Shown piece after piece: positions 13,401 to 23,700 of a stretch of 64,000 nucleotides of DNA. The notes below the pieces were generated by a model. The model saw only the letters and a list, made by a program, of their open reading frames with translations, was not told the origin of the DNA and did no database searches. Numbering within the stretch: the stretch's first letter is position 1; each line of letters opens with the position of its first letter. The translations under genes were made by a program, and so were the position numbers. The stretch is taken from NCBI RefSeq assembly GCF_012489685.1, contig NC_080042.1, positions 55,549,503-55,613,502 on the forward strand, in the 5' to 3' direction. This DNA comes from Lotus japonicus (lineage: Eukaryota; Streptophyta; Magnoliopsida; Fabales; Fabaceae).

Positions 13401-13827
13401 AAATCTCTACCCAGACAATATCAAACTCATCACTGCTTGAAGCTATATCAGATTGGCGTTAGAAGATATATTAGAAGTTGAATGTAAGCTTAACAATGAG
13501 CGGTCTAATCATGAATTAAAATACTCCAATAGAATGACAATCATAACCAAGACAAACATTAATGTCTGTATGTGAGAATATGGATTGAGGAAGGCCAAGA
13601 ATGATAGGCAGAAATGGGAAGAAAATTACAAATAGGGAAAATGTGAGATGGGATTGTGCATTTTTCTGATGTGTAGCAGTACTCAAAATCGGGTTCTACA
13701 TTATATGTGATCAAACAAACCATGCTATGAAATACTAAAGCAGCCAGCAACCAACTCAAGAAACACTATCTATCAGAAAAATATAAACTAATAGAGGATC
13801 ATACCTGCTATGGTGTGGCTCATTCAT
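1413..13827 (-). CDS. DME-like: DEMETER/ROS1-family 5-methylcytosine DNA glycosylase/lyase
   Basis: This nuclear enzyme excises 5-methylcytosine to start base-excision demethylation. I assembled 20 exons: 13805-13827, 11289-12736, 8784-9998, 8273-8707, 7740-7830, 6195-7617, 6034-6113, 5801-5885, 5609-5700, 5464-5532, 5338-5374, 5144-5226, 3388-3816, 2918-2954, 2776-2833, 2418-2557, 2248-2313, 2034-2148, 1896-1934 and 1413-1510. They total 6063 nt, an open frame of 2020 aa. Seen: a lysine-rich NLS-like segment and the motif SCRKALNFDLE in exon 3; the WWEEERNVFRGR block in exon 4; a helix-hairpin-helix GLGLKSVECVRLL with the presumed catalytic Lys near residue 1584; VDTNVGRIAVRLGW with the catalytic Asp near 1602; a 4Fe-4S cluster C-X6-C-X2-C-X5-C at about 1669-1685; and the C-terminal block with IPCRTATRGSFPLNGTYF and RRTVYFGTSV. 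The spacing of Lys, Asp and cysteines matches the family. The protein is longer than the usual 1400-1900 aa because of coding repeats. It appears functional. Orthology to DME versus ROS1/DML is not resolved. Confidence 0.95.
3970..4290 (-). mobile_element. LTR remnant in a DME-like intron
   Basis: This lies in the 1.3-kb intron between 3817 and 5143. Read on the minus strand it resembles a plant LTR. A pair of GGCAGTTGGGAAGTTAAT-type repeats precedes a TATA-like TTATAAATAGGAAG (near 4117-4130), followed by a leader-like stretch ending near a TTCTGTAATAAATG poly(A)-like signal. Neither terminus nor target duplication could be set, so it may be a fragment or a decayed solo LTR. The host gene frame is not affected. 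Confidence 0.45.
8501..8617 (-). repeat. 39-bp coding tandem repeat, 3 copies (DME-like exon 4)
   Basis: The word CTCCTTTATA recurs at 8501, 8540 and 8579, giving a 39-bp period (13 codons). Each unit encodes EGQKALVQYKGDG or a close variant. The unit matches the short conserved stretch just before the WWEEERNVFRGR block that is normally present once in the family. The frame is kept. Confidence 0.9.
9999..11288 (-). other. Large second intron of the DME-like gene
   Basis: This 1.29-kb intron is bounded by GTAACTTC (donor, minus strand) and TTTTACAG (acceptor). It is AT-rich, with stretches typical of decayed MITEs around 10400-10640 and 10760-11100. No boundary pair was clear enough to name an element, and I see no coding potential. 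Confidence 0.5.
11381..11980 (-). repeat. 120-bp coding tandem repeat, 5 copies (DME-like exon 2)
   Basis: The phrase AATCAGAAGTCTATTTGCCT (or one mismatch) begins at or within one base of 11401, 11521, 11641, 11761 and 11881, an exact 120-bp period. Each unit encodes 40 aa around VQSNIHSASGIVNKEAN and LLIPSWNSELMG. All copies stay in frame with few amino-acid changes, so the array is recent or homogenised. It lies in the poorly conserved N-terminal half, far from the catalytic core. Confidence 0.95.
12110..12570 (-). repeat. 150-bp coding tandem repeat, about 3 copies (DME-like exon 2)
   Basis: GTTGAGAACA recurs at 12121, 12271 and 12421, an exact 150-bp (50-codon) period. Units encode DNMQEMLPLYHGPVQN, LMGQTGRIGEH and GNTADRNSVLNHIA variants. 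The frame is kept throughout. The array is unrelated in sequence to the 120-bp array of the same exon. Confidence 0.93.
12737..13804 (-). other. First intron after the ATG exon of the DME-like gene
   Basis: The intron runs from a GTATGATCC donor to a CTAGCAG acceptor on the minus strand. The split codon joins AGC-AG to G-ATT and gives the frame MNEPHHSRISIMNFGKQ, so the initiator is the ATG at 13827 rather than the internal ATG at 12726. A 20-bp direct repeat (AATTGTTTGAGCTTCAGTTTC-like) is seen near 13210-13252. Nothing else is recognisable. Confidence 0.6.
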
Positions 13828-14433
13828 CTGAAAAATATCAAAGCTTTGTTATCAAAATTAACTAGGCTATAGCTGCTGAGTTCTACAGTTTCTTCTAAAA
13901 TGTCCCTGACCTTAATCTAGCACTGCTAGATTTTGCCCTGAATCATCGAATTCCCGATGCATTCGTAGACCATTTTGTTTCACGCCATTGTCTAATCCCA
14001 GCCTGCTAAAACCCCATGAACACATTCCTCACCTTAGCTACCTCAACATAACAAGAGCAACACATTAAAGAATAAAATAAACTCCCCCTTCAGGCCTGAA
14101 TGACCAGCATTAAATGCTACAATGAATTACTTGAACACGGAAATGCCAAACCACATGGAAACTAGAACCAACAGCACAGGTATCCATCACACAATCACCA
14201 AAAAAAGATTTTTAGGGGTGGCCAAAATCTGATTTTTTGTGGGTTGTCATTAAAAATCAATTTAATTATATGGGATTTTGCAACAATGGGTGTTCATAAA
14301 ACACAATCTTCAGAATCTCTGAAATAAAGGATACACGTAAAGTAAAAAGATGTGTGAATTTTGTTCATTGTATGCTAATTAAGTATACAAAAAGGTAAAA
14401 ATGGTAGTAAAAGAATTTTGCAGCATAACTCAC

Positions 14434-14547
14434 CGATCTGCATGAGCACCTCACAAGACTCAGGGTGTAGTCAATGCCAGAATAAAAACAGAGTACAAAG
14501 TGAGTTTGGGGGTGGTACAGAGAGAGAAAGAGAGTTGTGAAGGACAT
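14434..14547 (-). other. Probable 5' leader exon of the DME-like gene
   Basis: A good donor (ATCG|GTGAGTTATG, minus strand) ends an exon about 27 bp after a TATA box and just after a CT-rich stretch typical of a plant 5' UTR. Splicing to the AG at 13828 places it directly before the ATG at 13827. It contains an ATG at 14547 that would be in frame with the main ORF (38 extra codons) and a second, out-of-frame short uORF. Confidence 0.55.
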
Positions 14548-14570
14548 GGGGTAGGAAAAGAAAGCGATGG

Positions 14571-14577
14571 TTTATAA
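14571..14577 (-). promoter_or_regulatory. TATA box of the DME-like gene
   Basis: The minus strand reads ATTTATAAACC here, about 25-30 bp before the presumed leader exon. Its distance to the CT-rich leader and to the first donor fits a plant core promoter. Confidence 0.5.
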
Positions 14578-15149
14578 ATAAATCTAAATAGTATTAAAAA
14601 GTGGACCCTCAAAAATATTAATATTAAAAGGTGCATGTTAGTTTAGGACACGGTTATTCTCAATTAATGTTTTTCATTTTTTTTCTCCTGCAATGGTCTT
14701 TGTTTATATCTCATTCAATTTTGCCCATTAATGATTTTATGAAGTAGAGAATCAGTTTGCTTCTAGATGGTCATGCCATATTTTATGACATTTACCACTG
14801 AGATTTCATGTTCTCTGAATTAGTGTTATTACAATATTAATTATTTCTTTAATAAAATTTAAGCTATGTGGATATTGTTAAAGTTTAATAACTATGCACT
14901 AACAATGTATATTTTTTTCTTCACACAAATATCCAATTAGAATTTACTATTCATCACATTAGAAAAATATTAAAATAAAAAAATAGTAAAATAGAAATAA
15001 AATAAGATGTAATTGAATGCATGTGTAAAACTTTTTATATTGTCAGTACAATGCATGTAAATTAAATCCTATTATAAAACTTGCAATTAAAAAGTGCATC
15101 GTTTAATATATTAAACTTTGTACTTTTACTACAAATATACTTTTCTAAT

Positions 15150-15525
15150 TTTACTTTTCTCTTTGTTGAGTCATTTCTTTACAATTCTTTATAAATAATT
15201 AATTAGGTTAAAATAAGGAATAACTGAAATTATATCATTGTTCAATATCTTAACTATTTTTTATATTATTACCAGCACCAATTGATCCTTTTCCCATTTA
15301 TTTTATCCTACTTTTCTCTTTGACTAGTCATTTCTTTATAATTCTTAATAAATAATTAACAAGGTGAAAACAAAGGAAATAATGAAAATATATAATTTTT
15401 CAATATCTTAACTATTACTTTATATTATTACTAGTACCAATTGATTCCTTTAATTGTTTCCCATTTATTTTATCCTACTTTTCTTTGATGAGTCATTTCT
15501 TTATAATTATTTATAAATAATTGTT
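15150..15525. repeat. About 160-bp AT-rich tandem repeat, 2.3 copies
   Basis: The phrase AGTCATTTCTTTAYAATT followed by ATAAATAATT recurs near 15168, 15325 and 15490. The intervening CAATATCTTAACTATT, ATTATTAC and CCAATTGAT words also repeat. Copies differ by small indels. No coding content. Confidence 0.75.
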
Positions 15526-15689
15526 GGGAGAGACTTACCCACTTAATGTGATCTCAGAGTCTCGAAGGATTAGTCTCATGGCTGTTAGATGTGAGGATAC
15601 ATTGGGAAACTGGAGATTAAATGAAAAACTAAATAAAATTCTCAAAGTAAGATGATCATGTGATTCTCGAAGGGAGAGGTAGAGACTCT

Positions 15690-16210
15690 TAAATGACCTT
15701 CCCGCTGAAATAGAAGGTCACCTCTATGCCGTAGGATTTTATCAGTTTACGTTAGTTGAAGATGTTTTTCTAGACCTTCAGTTGATATCAGCGCACATTG
15801 AAAGGTGGAGACTAGAAATTCACACTTTCAACATCCCGTTTGGAGAATGCACCACCACGCTCCAAGATTTTGCATTACACCTTGACTTGAAGATTGATGG
15901 TAAACTTGTCACTTGGCGCACGTTTTGTGAATAGTCTTTCATCGTAAACCATTCGCGAGGACAAATAGTTGACATGTTTTGCATGAGGATACATAATGCG
16001 CGTGACTGGAGGTTGCCTGTTAGTTTACCAAAGCGGTTCTCATGTTTTGTTGATATATCTTCCTCTTTTCGTTGACTTTAGAGAGACTTGAACATATAGT
16101 TGGAGTTCAACAATACTTGCCAATCTATATCGGGAAATGTGTACCACCACTAACTAAACCCGTGTGGAGATTAGTGGTTGTGTACAACTCATCTAGTTCT
16201 AGATCGGGAC
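15690..16210 (+). pseudogene. Degenerate plant mobile domain (PMD) fragment
   Basis: Translation on the + strand gives a run starting at LPAEIEGHLYAVGF and continuing through AHIERWRLEIHTFNIPFGE, TTLQDFALHLDLKIDG and KLVTW. This is the signature of the plant mobile domain found in MAIN-like proteins and captured by several transposons. It then meets a stop. A later piece (ILANLYREMC) continues the domain in a shifted frame with further stops. No start, splice structure or upstream promoter was found, so it is a broken copy, probably transposon-derived. Confidence 0.7.
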
Positions 16211-16261
16211 AATAATTTATGATGTTGGCCTTACTCAAGATGTTTTACCTATCATTCTCGG

Positions 16262-16765
16262 TAACGTTGTCAGACTCGAGAGTCTATCCAAACTCATTCT
16301 GGGGATGTAAACTCGTTTCGTCGAGTTGACTCGTAGGCTCGTAAGAGTCCACAAAAAAAACTTAATAAAACTTGTCATGGAGTATAGAGAACACAAACTA
16401 GTGAACTACAACCATCAAGAAGACTTGCAGTGGCGACGTAGCTTCTCCTAGGGTATGAAGATGAATGAGAATGTTGGATTGAAATGAGAAACTCTATCTT
16501 TCTTTCAGTCTTTGTTGAAAGCATTTCGTGAAAACCCAAAATTTCCCCTTTTAATTTGGGGATATAGTGAGAAATTCATTTCTCTGTGACTCCTAGACTC
16601 GGTGTGGAATCATGAGTCTATGTGAGTTTACCGAGTTTGCACAATTTGCTCGATTACATGAACTTTAGAGTTTACTTGCGAGTTGAATTATTTTAAGGAC
16701 CTAGAAACGTAGAATCGTAAGATTTTAAGAGTCAACTCGCGAGTTTGATAACCTTGATTCCCGAT
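16262..16765. mobile_element. Foldback DNA element with CTCGAGAGT/ACTCGCGAG-type ends
   Basis: The ends are inverted relatives of each other: GGTAACGTTGTCAGACTCGAGAGTC-like on the left and GAGTCAACTCGCGAGTTTGATAACC-like on the right, with several internal GAGTC/GACTC words. The interior has no ORF. It separates the PMD fragment from the MULE-like fragment. Target duplication was not resolved. Confidence 0.5.
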
Positions 16766-16831
16766 CGCGCTCTTGCAGCCAGGTTTGCACATAATTTTTA
16801 CTTCAAATTTTAATAGTTGTTCCATTTACAT

Positions 16832-17880
16832 TCACATGAATCGAACATATACACTTGAAAGATCCCATTTATTGTCTTCACGTACCCTCAGCTTCCAAGG
16901 GCACCCATTCATGGAATTCGAACAGTAGACAATAAAATATGTTGGTTTGGATTTGCCCATCATATATGTTTGATGACGTTTGAAGAGTAGTTCTTGAGGG
17001 CCATATGAACAACTTGCTCTCAAAACGTAAATCGACATCTAATTCATCAATCATCTGGCACGAGCTAGGCACATCAAGACTAGGAAAAAAAATTGTCTCC
17101 TGATATGAGTGATATGGGTGATCCCAATTGACATATGAGTAGTGTGAAGTAGAACTAAAAAATGGGGTGGTATTTGGGACACCTGAAAAAATATGAAATG
17201 ATACAAGTCGTATACAATTAATTCGACAATGCATATGATAAGTTGGTTGAACATACCATGCGTCTCGGCATAAACATCCACCGGTACAAGCGACGTAGGG
17301 GGAGGAGATGTCGTCTGAGATCCACCCTCTTGGTTTTTGCCTGGCAAATTCCCACTAACTCCTTTGACCATTTCTTTATTTCATCGTCGTTAGGTTCTGA
17401 AAACGTGATGTCAGCATTTTTCAGACCATCATGGTGGTCATGATCATCATCATTCATATTAATCGTGGCACCCAAAGGAATGCTCTTTGGTTCAACTACA
17501 TGAACCTCAATATGTCTAACACCCTCGTTTGTCAACGTTAGATGAGTGCTTATCAAATTGGTTAAGACCGGTACTTATGAACTTCTTGCCTTATCAATTT
17601 CAATGTATGGCTCCAACATGGTCATGGCAGACTGGTGAGTAAAGGCACCCATCGTGACTCGCACATATTCATTATCCTCAATCTCAAGACCTGTAAATTT
17701 AATTGGATAAGATGAAGACAAATACCTGAAGGTAATGACCGAAATAACTTGGTTACGTGATGTTGCGTTTCAGATGCATGAGCCTCTTCTAGCCTTCAAA
17801 CATCATACATTCACTGTCCTGGTAAACTCTACCATTGTAATGACAAAAGAAATTATTTGACTCATCTTGAAGGTTTCAGA
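16832..17880 (-). pseudogene. Degenerate MULE transposase N-terminal region
   Basis: On the minus strand three frames together give pieces resembling the Mutator-type transposase DNA-binding domain: DVDLRFESK, then AYFIVYC-like KPTYFIVYCSN, then GCPWKLRVREDNKWDLSSVYV. An acidic segment (NMNDDDHDHHDG) lies upstream, as is common in these proteins, and a possible start region lies near 17860. Frames shift repeatedly, so it is not translatable as a whole. No DDE catalytic domain is visible, so only the 5' part survives. Confidence 0.55.
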
Positions 17881-18129
17881 AAGAGCTCAAGAGTTGTTTG
17901 GGGTGAAATTAAGTTTGGTTTTTGACTGTGTAGATTACAAGTTCGTAATATGGATTTATAAGCTCTGACACCCGATTAATTCGCTTTGGTTAGCCTGAAT
18001 AAATGAATCTGCCTCAGTTGGCGCAAAGTCCACCAACCATAAATTTGCTTGGGTGCACTCGAATTCTAATCACTGTCACCCCAACACATCATGTCGGGTT
18101 AGACACATTGAAATCGTTTGGATGATCAC

Positions 18130-18800
18130 AAATTCAATGAATTGGCCTGCCACGCGAGTTCGTCATAATAGCTGTTTATGTTGATGACTTGAACATTATT
18201 GGGACTCCAAAAGAGCTTCCAAACATTGTAGATTGCCTAAAGAAAGAATTTGAGATGAAGGACTTGGGAATAACTAAATTTTGTCTACACTTACAAATTG
18301 AGTAACTAAATGATTGAGTATTTATGTACAAGAGATTTATGTTGCAAAAGTACTAAAAAGATTCTACATAGACAAATCACACCCGTTGTGGACTTTAATG
18401 GTTGTAAGGTCATTAGATGAAGAACTACTTGGTCCTGAAGTACTATAACTTAGTATTATCGGAGCATTAATATATCTTGCTAGTCATACTCGATAAGATA
18501 TATCATTTGTCGTTAACTTGTTAGCAAGATATAGTTCTTTACCTACACGAAGACATTAGAATTGAGTAAAACAAGTCTTTCATTATCTTAAAGGCACAAT
18601 GGATATGAGTTTATTTTTTCCCAATATGTCCAAGCCTGACCTAATCACATATCACCAAAGATCTTCTTCACTCATGATCTACAAAAGAATGGTGACATAG
18701 ACATCCAACCAATTCGTTCAAGTGATAATTTGACAGACTTATTTACGAAGGCTCTTCCAACTATAACATTTGAAAAATTTGTACGGAATATCATAGTTCA
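18130..18800 (+). pseudogene. Degenerate Ty1/copia RT-RNase H tail
   Basis: A run containing VYVDDLNIIGT and EFEMKDLGITKFCLHLQIE is the catalytic YVDD block of a Ty1/copia reverse transcriptase. Downstream, in shifting frames, are ALIYLASHTR, HYLKGTMDMSLFF and DLFTKALPT-like pieces from the RNase H end. Many stops and frameshifts are present. The sequence after 18800 may include the start of the decayed 3' LTR, but no clear end was found. Confidence 0.8.
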
Positions 18801-20760
18801 TTAAGTACAAAATCTCAATTAAAATAAATTGTACTCTTTTTTCCTTAACCATGTTTTTTCCCATTGATTTTTTCCTAGTAGGATTTTTAACCCCATTTGT
18901 TAGTCCTATTTCTACATTATCTACAAGGCCAAAATATTTACTCAAAAACCTAAATGGATGCAAGAATGTATTTCCCACTTGTCATCGATCCCTAAAAATA
19001 TAGGAACTTGTTTAACAATAAATTCTAAGAAATGTGTTGATGAATAAAATGAGTTTGCTCATCAATTCCTCTTTTTACTGCTAATAGAAACACATACAGC
19101 GGTGCCGGTTAGTATCTATTTCTATGAATTTTAAAGCTAAAGTCAAAAAGAGAAGAAGCACGGTACGATAAGAAGGAAGCAATGATATGGGACCCCTTTT
19201 TTGGGGTCTTTATTCCTTCTTTGTGTTTTTGTCTTCCCTACTTATAGTCGTGTAACATGCCCACTGTTTTCGTTTTTATCATCACAATTGGGAGGATGCT
19301 TTTTAATTTGGTTTCGTATCTGGTAGCCGGCAGTTATGAGATTAATCCTATTAAGATTTTAGACATTATATTAAGTAATAAGTCTTTTTTAACAAATTGT
19401 TCTCCATATATACCACCCGAAAGTCGAACATTGAACTAAATATTTAAGAAACCAAATTATCTACCTAATATGCTCAAATTTGTGGGGGGTGAGAGGATGC
19501 TTTTTTGATGCTTCTAAGTGAAGCTGCAGTGAGATTCTATATATGTGAGCACTTTGTTGTTAAAAAGTATCTATTCTTGGGATAGCTAGCTAGGATACCG
19601 TATGTTTCAAGATTTTTTGCTTTCTTGTACACCCTTATTTGGAATTTTTTAGTACTTTTTTACCACTAAAAGTGAGAGAAAGAAATTGTGGTCATTGATG
19701 GTTAGTGGTCTATGGGTGGACCACAAAATGAAAATTGTGGAGAAAAGTTTTTATGGTCATAGGATTTATTAATAAAAATATTTTAGCAGTTCATTCTAAG
19801 TACCAATAAAAAGATTAAATAACAATCGAAAAAAAAAATAACCCTTTCATCTTTCCTCCCTTTGGAGGGTAAACCGGGCCAGCATAAAATACATACAATG
19901 TTTCACCTAGGAAACTTGCAAACGGAGCAGGGAGGCTACGATATGTGATGGACAGAGTTGGAGCGATGGGGATCTGAGGGTTTTCTTTAGTGTAATTTTT
20001 TGGAGTGGTGGTGGCGATGATTGAGGGTGAAATTGAAGGCAATTTTCCAATAATCATGTGAAGTTTTTGTGTCTATCTATGCTCTTTCTTTATATATATT
20101 AAATATGTGAGATCCATTAAATATTTATAAAAAGAAAAATAAATATAATATGCACCTTAACATTATCACGTCCCATGAGATAATCAAAATCCAAACTTCC
20201 CACCACTTATTTGGATAATTAACATACACAAAATTTGGAAAATTTTAAAAGAGTATTAAAAAATGTTATTTTAATGGGATTTATTAACTTACTCCCACTT
20301 ATATTTTGGAATAAGTGAGTTAGTATCCTACACTTTTCAAAGCATCCAAAATTAAAATGATTGCATAACCTTTTCTTCCCGTTATCAAAATATATACCAT
20401 GAAGTGAATACCCCAAAGAATCAATTAATGCCAATCACAAACCCCTAATGATTATTTGTAACAAATATTTATTTATTGTCAATATTCTAATTTCTCACCC
20501 CCTAATGATTATTGTAGTATACTAAATTTTAAACATCATAAGAAAGTAGGCAAACTACAAAAATCACAAATGCCTATTACTTGAATTGAAGTTCCCTGCG
20601 GCTCAAAATACAGTTGTTGAAAAAAAATCCACTAAATTCAGTGAAACAAATCCCTGGATGGCCAAAAAATTTAAAGAACTCTCTTTATGCGTCTTAAACC
20701 GCATGATCAACGGAACTTGAGGTTCTACTGCAATGTGTTTACTTTTTAAGGAAATTTGGG
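18801..20760. other. AT-rich intergenic DNA between the copia remnant and the OTU gene
   Basis: No convincing gene. Short ORFs here have no domain I recognise and no splice or promoter context. The proximal part (20.5-20.76 kb) should contain the 3' UTR of the OTU gene on the minus strand. Confidence 0.5.
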
Positions 20761-23700
20761 TCAGGTCTCTAGTATCTCATAGTGTCCATACCCGTGAAAT
20801 AACACGTTGATGGAAATATCTTTACCATTCCTATATTCTTCACCATACTTTGCTATGTTTACTATCTCAGTAGAGCTTGTATCTCTCATGAATACAGATA
20901 TTGGAGTCCTGAAAAGTTATGCAGACAATATTAGATACAGAGCAATGGAAGAATTTGATAAAAGTATAAAATGTCTGAATGAGTATTACAAAGACATGCA
21001 ATTATTATCATATAAAATAAACTGAAAACGTCCTTGTTTTTATGAGTGATGTCTTTCACATGTGTGTTTGTATTCATGAGAGATACAAGCTTTATTGACA
21101 TAATAAACATAGTAAAGTATGGTGAAGAATATAAGAAAGATAATGATATTTTCATCAACGTATAACTTCACGAGTATGGACACTACGTGAAATAACACAT
21201 TAATGCAAACATCTTTATCATTCTTATATTCTTCACTATCATTTTACCCTGTAGACCATGTCAGTAGAGCTTGTATCTCTTGAATACATATATACAGTAT
21301 ACAGGTGTGCAAGTTGTATTAGATAGAAAGTAAGGGAAGAACGTGATATAAGTAAAAAAACGTCTGAATGAGTATTACAAAGATGGGTTTTATATCATAC
21401 GATTCATACCAACAAATCAAGACATGCACCTAATTATCATATAAAATGAACTGAAAGTGTGTTATCCAATATTGTTCAGGTTTCATGAGTGTTGATGTCT
21501 TCACATTGTATATCACACCTACTTCATGTCTTTGTCTCTCTTTTTTTTCTCATCACACACTCAATCAAAACACCCTTTACCAAGATTTTATAGAGTGATC
21601 ATCGTCTATCCTAGGGTTTTCAACTCTACTAATATGCAGCATATGTTCTAAAAAATAGTCAGAGTAAGTCTTTAGTTGTAACATATGTTCTAAAGTTATT
21701 GGTACTTTGTTGTTGTAACATATTTGCCTCATTAAAATATGATATTTTGAACTTTTAAAGTCATCTAATGTGATTGAATAGTAATAAGAGCTAACATACA
21801 AAAGAACTTACTTCAAAACATGAGAAGCCATCAATATCTCAGGTTCCCCACCCCAGACACAAGGTTTTTGCATTCTTGTCACATATAAATCAAAGTCTCC
21901 TTCTATAAACCTATAGACACAACAAAGAATAATAAGTAACCAAGTGCGGAAATTAAAAAAGAACAAATTTAAGGGAAGTTATAGGGTGGATGGTGGACAT
22001 ATTTTTTAAGTGGTCCACAGGTGATCCACTGTTACTAACAGTTGATTCAGGATCTTCAATTATAAAACCATTATATGAACGACTAAAAACAATGAATCAT
22101 TGGTGGGCCACTTAAAAAATGGTCCATCATATAGTCCCCCCAATTTAATTGTGTACCATCAAATTAGAAAGCTTACCATTCAGTTTCCTCACGCCTATTC
22201 AACAATTCTTCCGCAACCTTTAAATAAAACATGATAATCGTGTTATAACAACCATAAACAACAAAAGTTGAACTAGAAGGATGAGATGTATTTTCCTTTT
22301 CAAACTATTAAGTAGAATGAACTTACCTTAGCCCTCAACTCATCAGCCAGTTCCATCTGACGGTTCTCATCGGGCGCTTCTTCTCCGTTTATCAAGCAAG
22401 CTCCGTGAGCTATTGCTCTGAACAGGCACCGACCATCAGCAAGCACCCCTATATCATTCAATGACAAATAAATCCACAGAATCTCTTGCAAAAGGTTTTT
22501 ATTTCTGTACTAAACAGGCCATCATACACTCATAAAGATTAGTTGAATCACAACAAGACAGAGTAATGCTTTCAGAACAGTTAAACAGACCATCAAACAC
22601 TCATATAGAGGAACAATACTCAGAAAGAGAAAAACTCTACATTCTGCTTCAACAGAAGTTGTTATCAGATCATCATAACAAATACACTTTTAACCCAAAA
22701 AGAAAAAAAAGGCTAACTGCTTGAAGGCCTAAGCTTTAAATTGTGGTCGCAATTACGGTCACGGCCTTCGTATTATGGAAAATTGTTTTCGCGCCAAAAT
22801 TAAGGTGGTGTTTCGGTTTCGGAAACCTCCAAAACACTCATAAAGAGCAATAATCACAAAGAAAAACTCTTCATTCTGCTTCAACAAAATAGAGGAACAA
22901 TTAAACAGACCATCAAACACTCATATAGAGGAACAATACTCAGAAAGAGAAAAACTCTACATTCTGCTTCAACAGAAGTTGTTATCAGATCATCATAACA
23001 ACAACACTTTTAACCCAAAAAGAAAAAAAGGCTAACTGCTTGAAGGCCTAGGTTTTAAATTGTGGTCGCAATTACAGTCAGGGCCTTCGTATTATGGAAA
23101 ATTGTTTTCGCGCCAAAATTAAGGTGGTGTTTGGGTTTCGGAAACCTCCAAAACACTCATAAAGAGCAATAATCACAAAGAAAAACTATTCATTCTGCTT
23201 CAACAAAATCTGTAATCAAATCATCATAACAACAATGCTTTTTACCCCCCCCCCCCCCCCAAAAAAAAATAACTGCTTGAAGGCTTAGGTGTAGGTTTTA
23301 AATTGCGGTCGCGGTAACAGTTGCTGCTGCCACGTCACAATTGCAGTCCTTCGCATTGCGGAAAACTGTGAAAAAATGCGGCTGTCGCGACCGAAATTAC
23401 TGTCGGGCGTTGCGGTTTCAAAAACCTCCAAAACCTTGTTGTCAGCGCGCGAAATCACAATCGCGGAACTTGATTTAAACCGCAGTAACTTTCACACTTT
23501 GCTAACACAGTAAAACTACCACAAAAATCACCAAACCAACCAACACCAACCAATCTATGTACTCTTAGAGAAAAATAATAAAACACAAGCAAGCATCTAT
23601 TGAAGACAAAAATGCAATTTCATTTTTCATAAAGTAATCATCATTGTTAAAACTGAAAGTGCTTTAACCCTCAAAGCAAAAGCAAAAAGTATCATTCATT

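Noticed and set aside
20783..21290. Foldback MITE call, and an OTU gene truncated before its catalytic His
   Set aside because: The repeated arms translate as copies of the OTU last exon, and the minus-strand copy at 20761-20908 splices in frame to exon 4 and supplies GYGHYE. The gene is complete.
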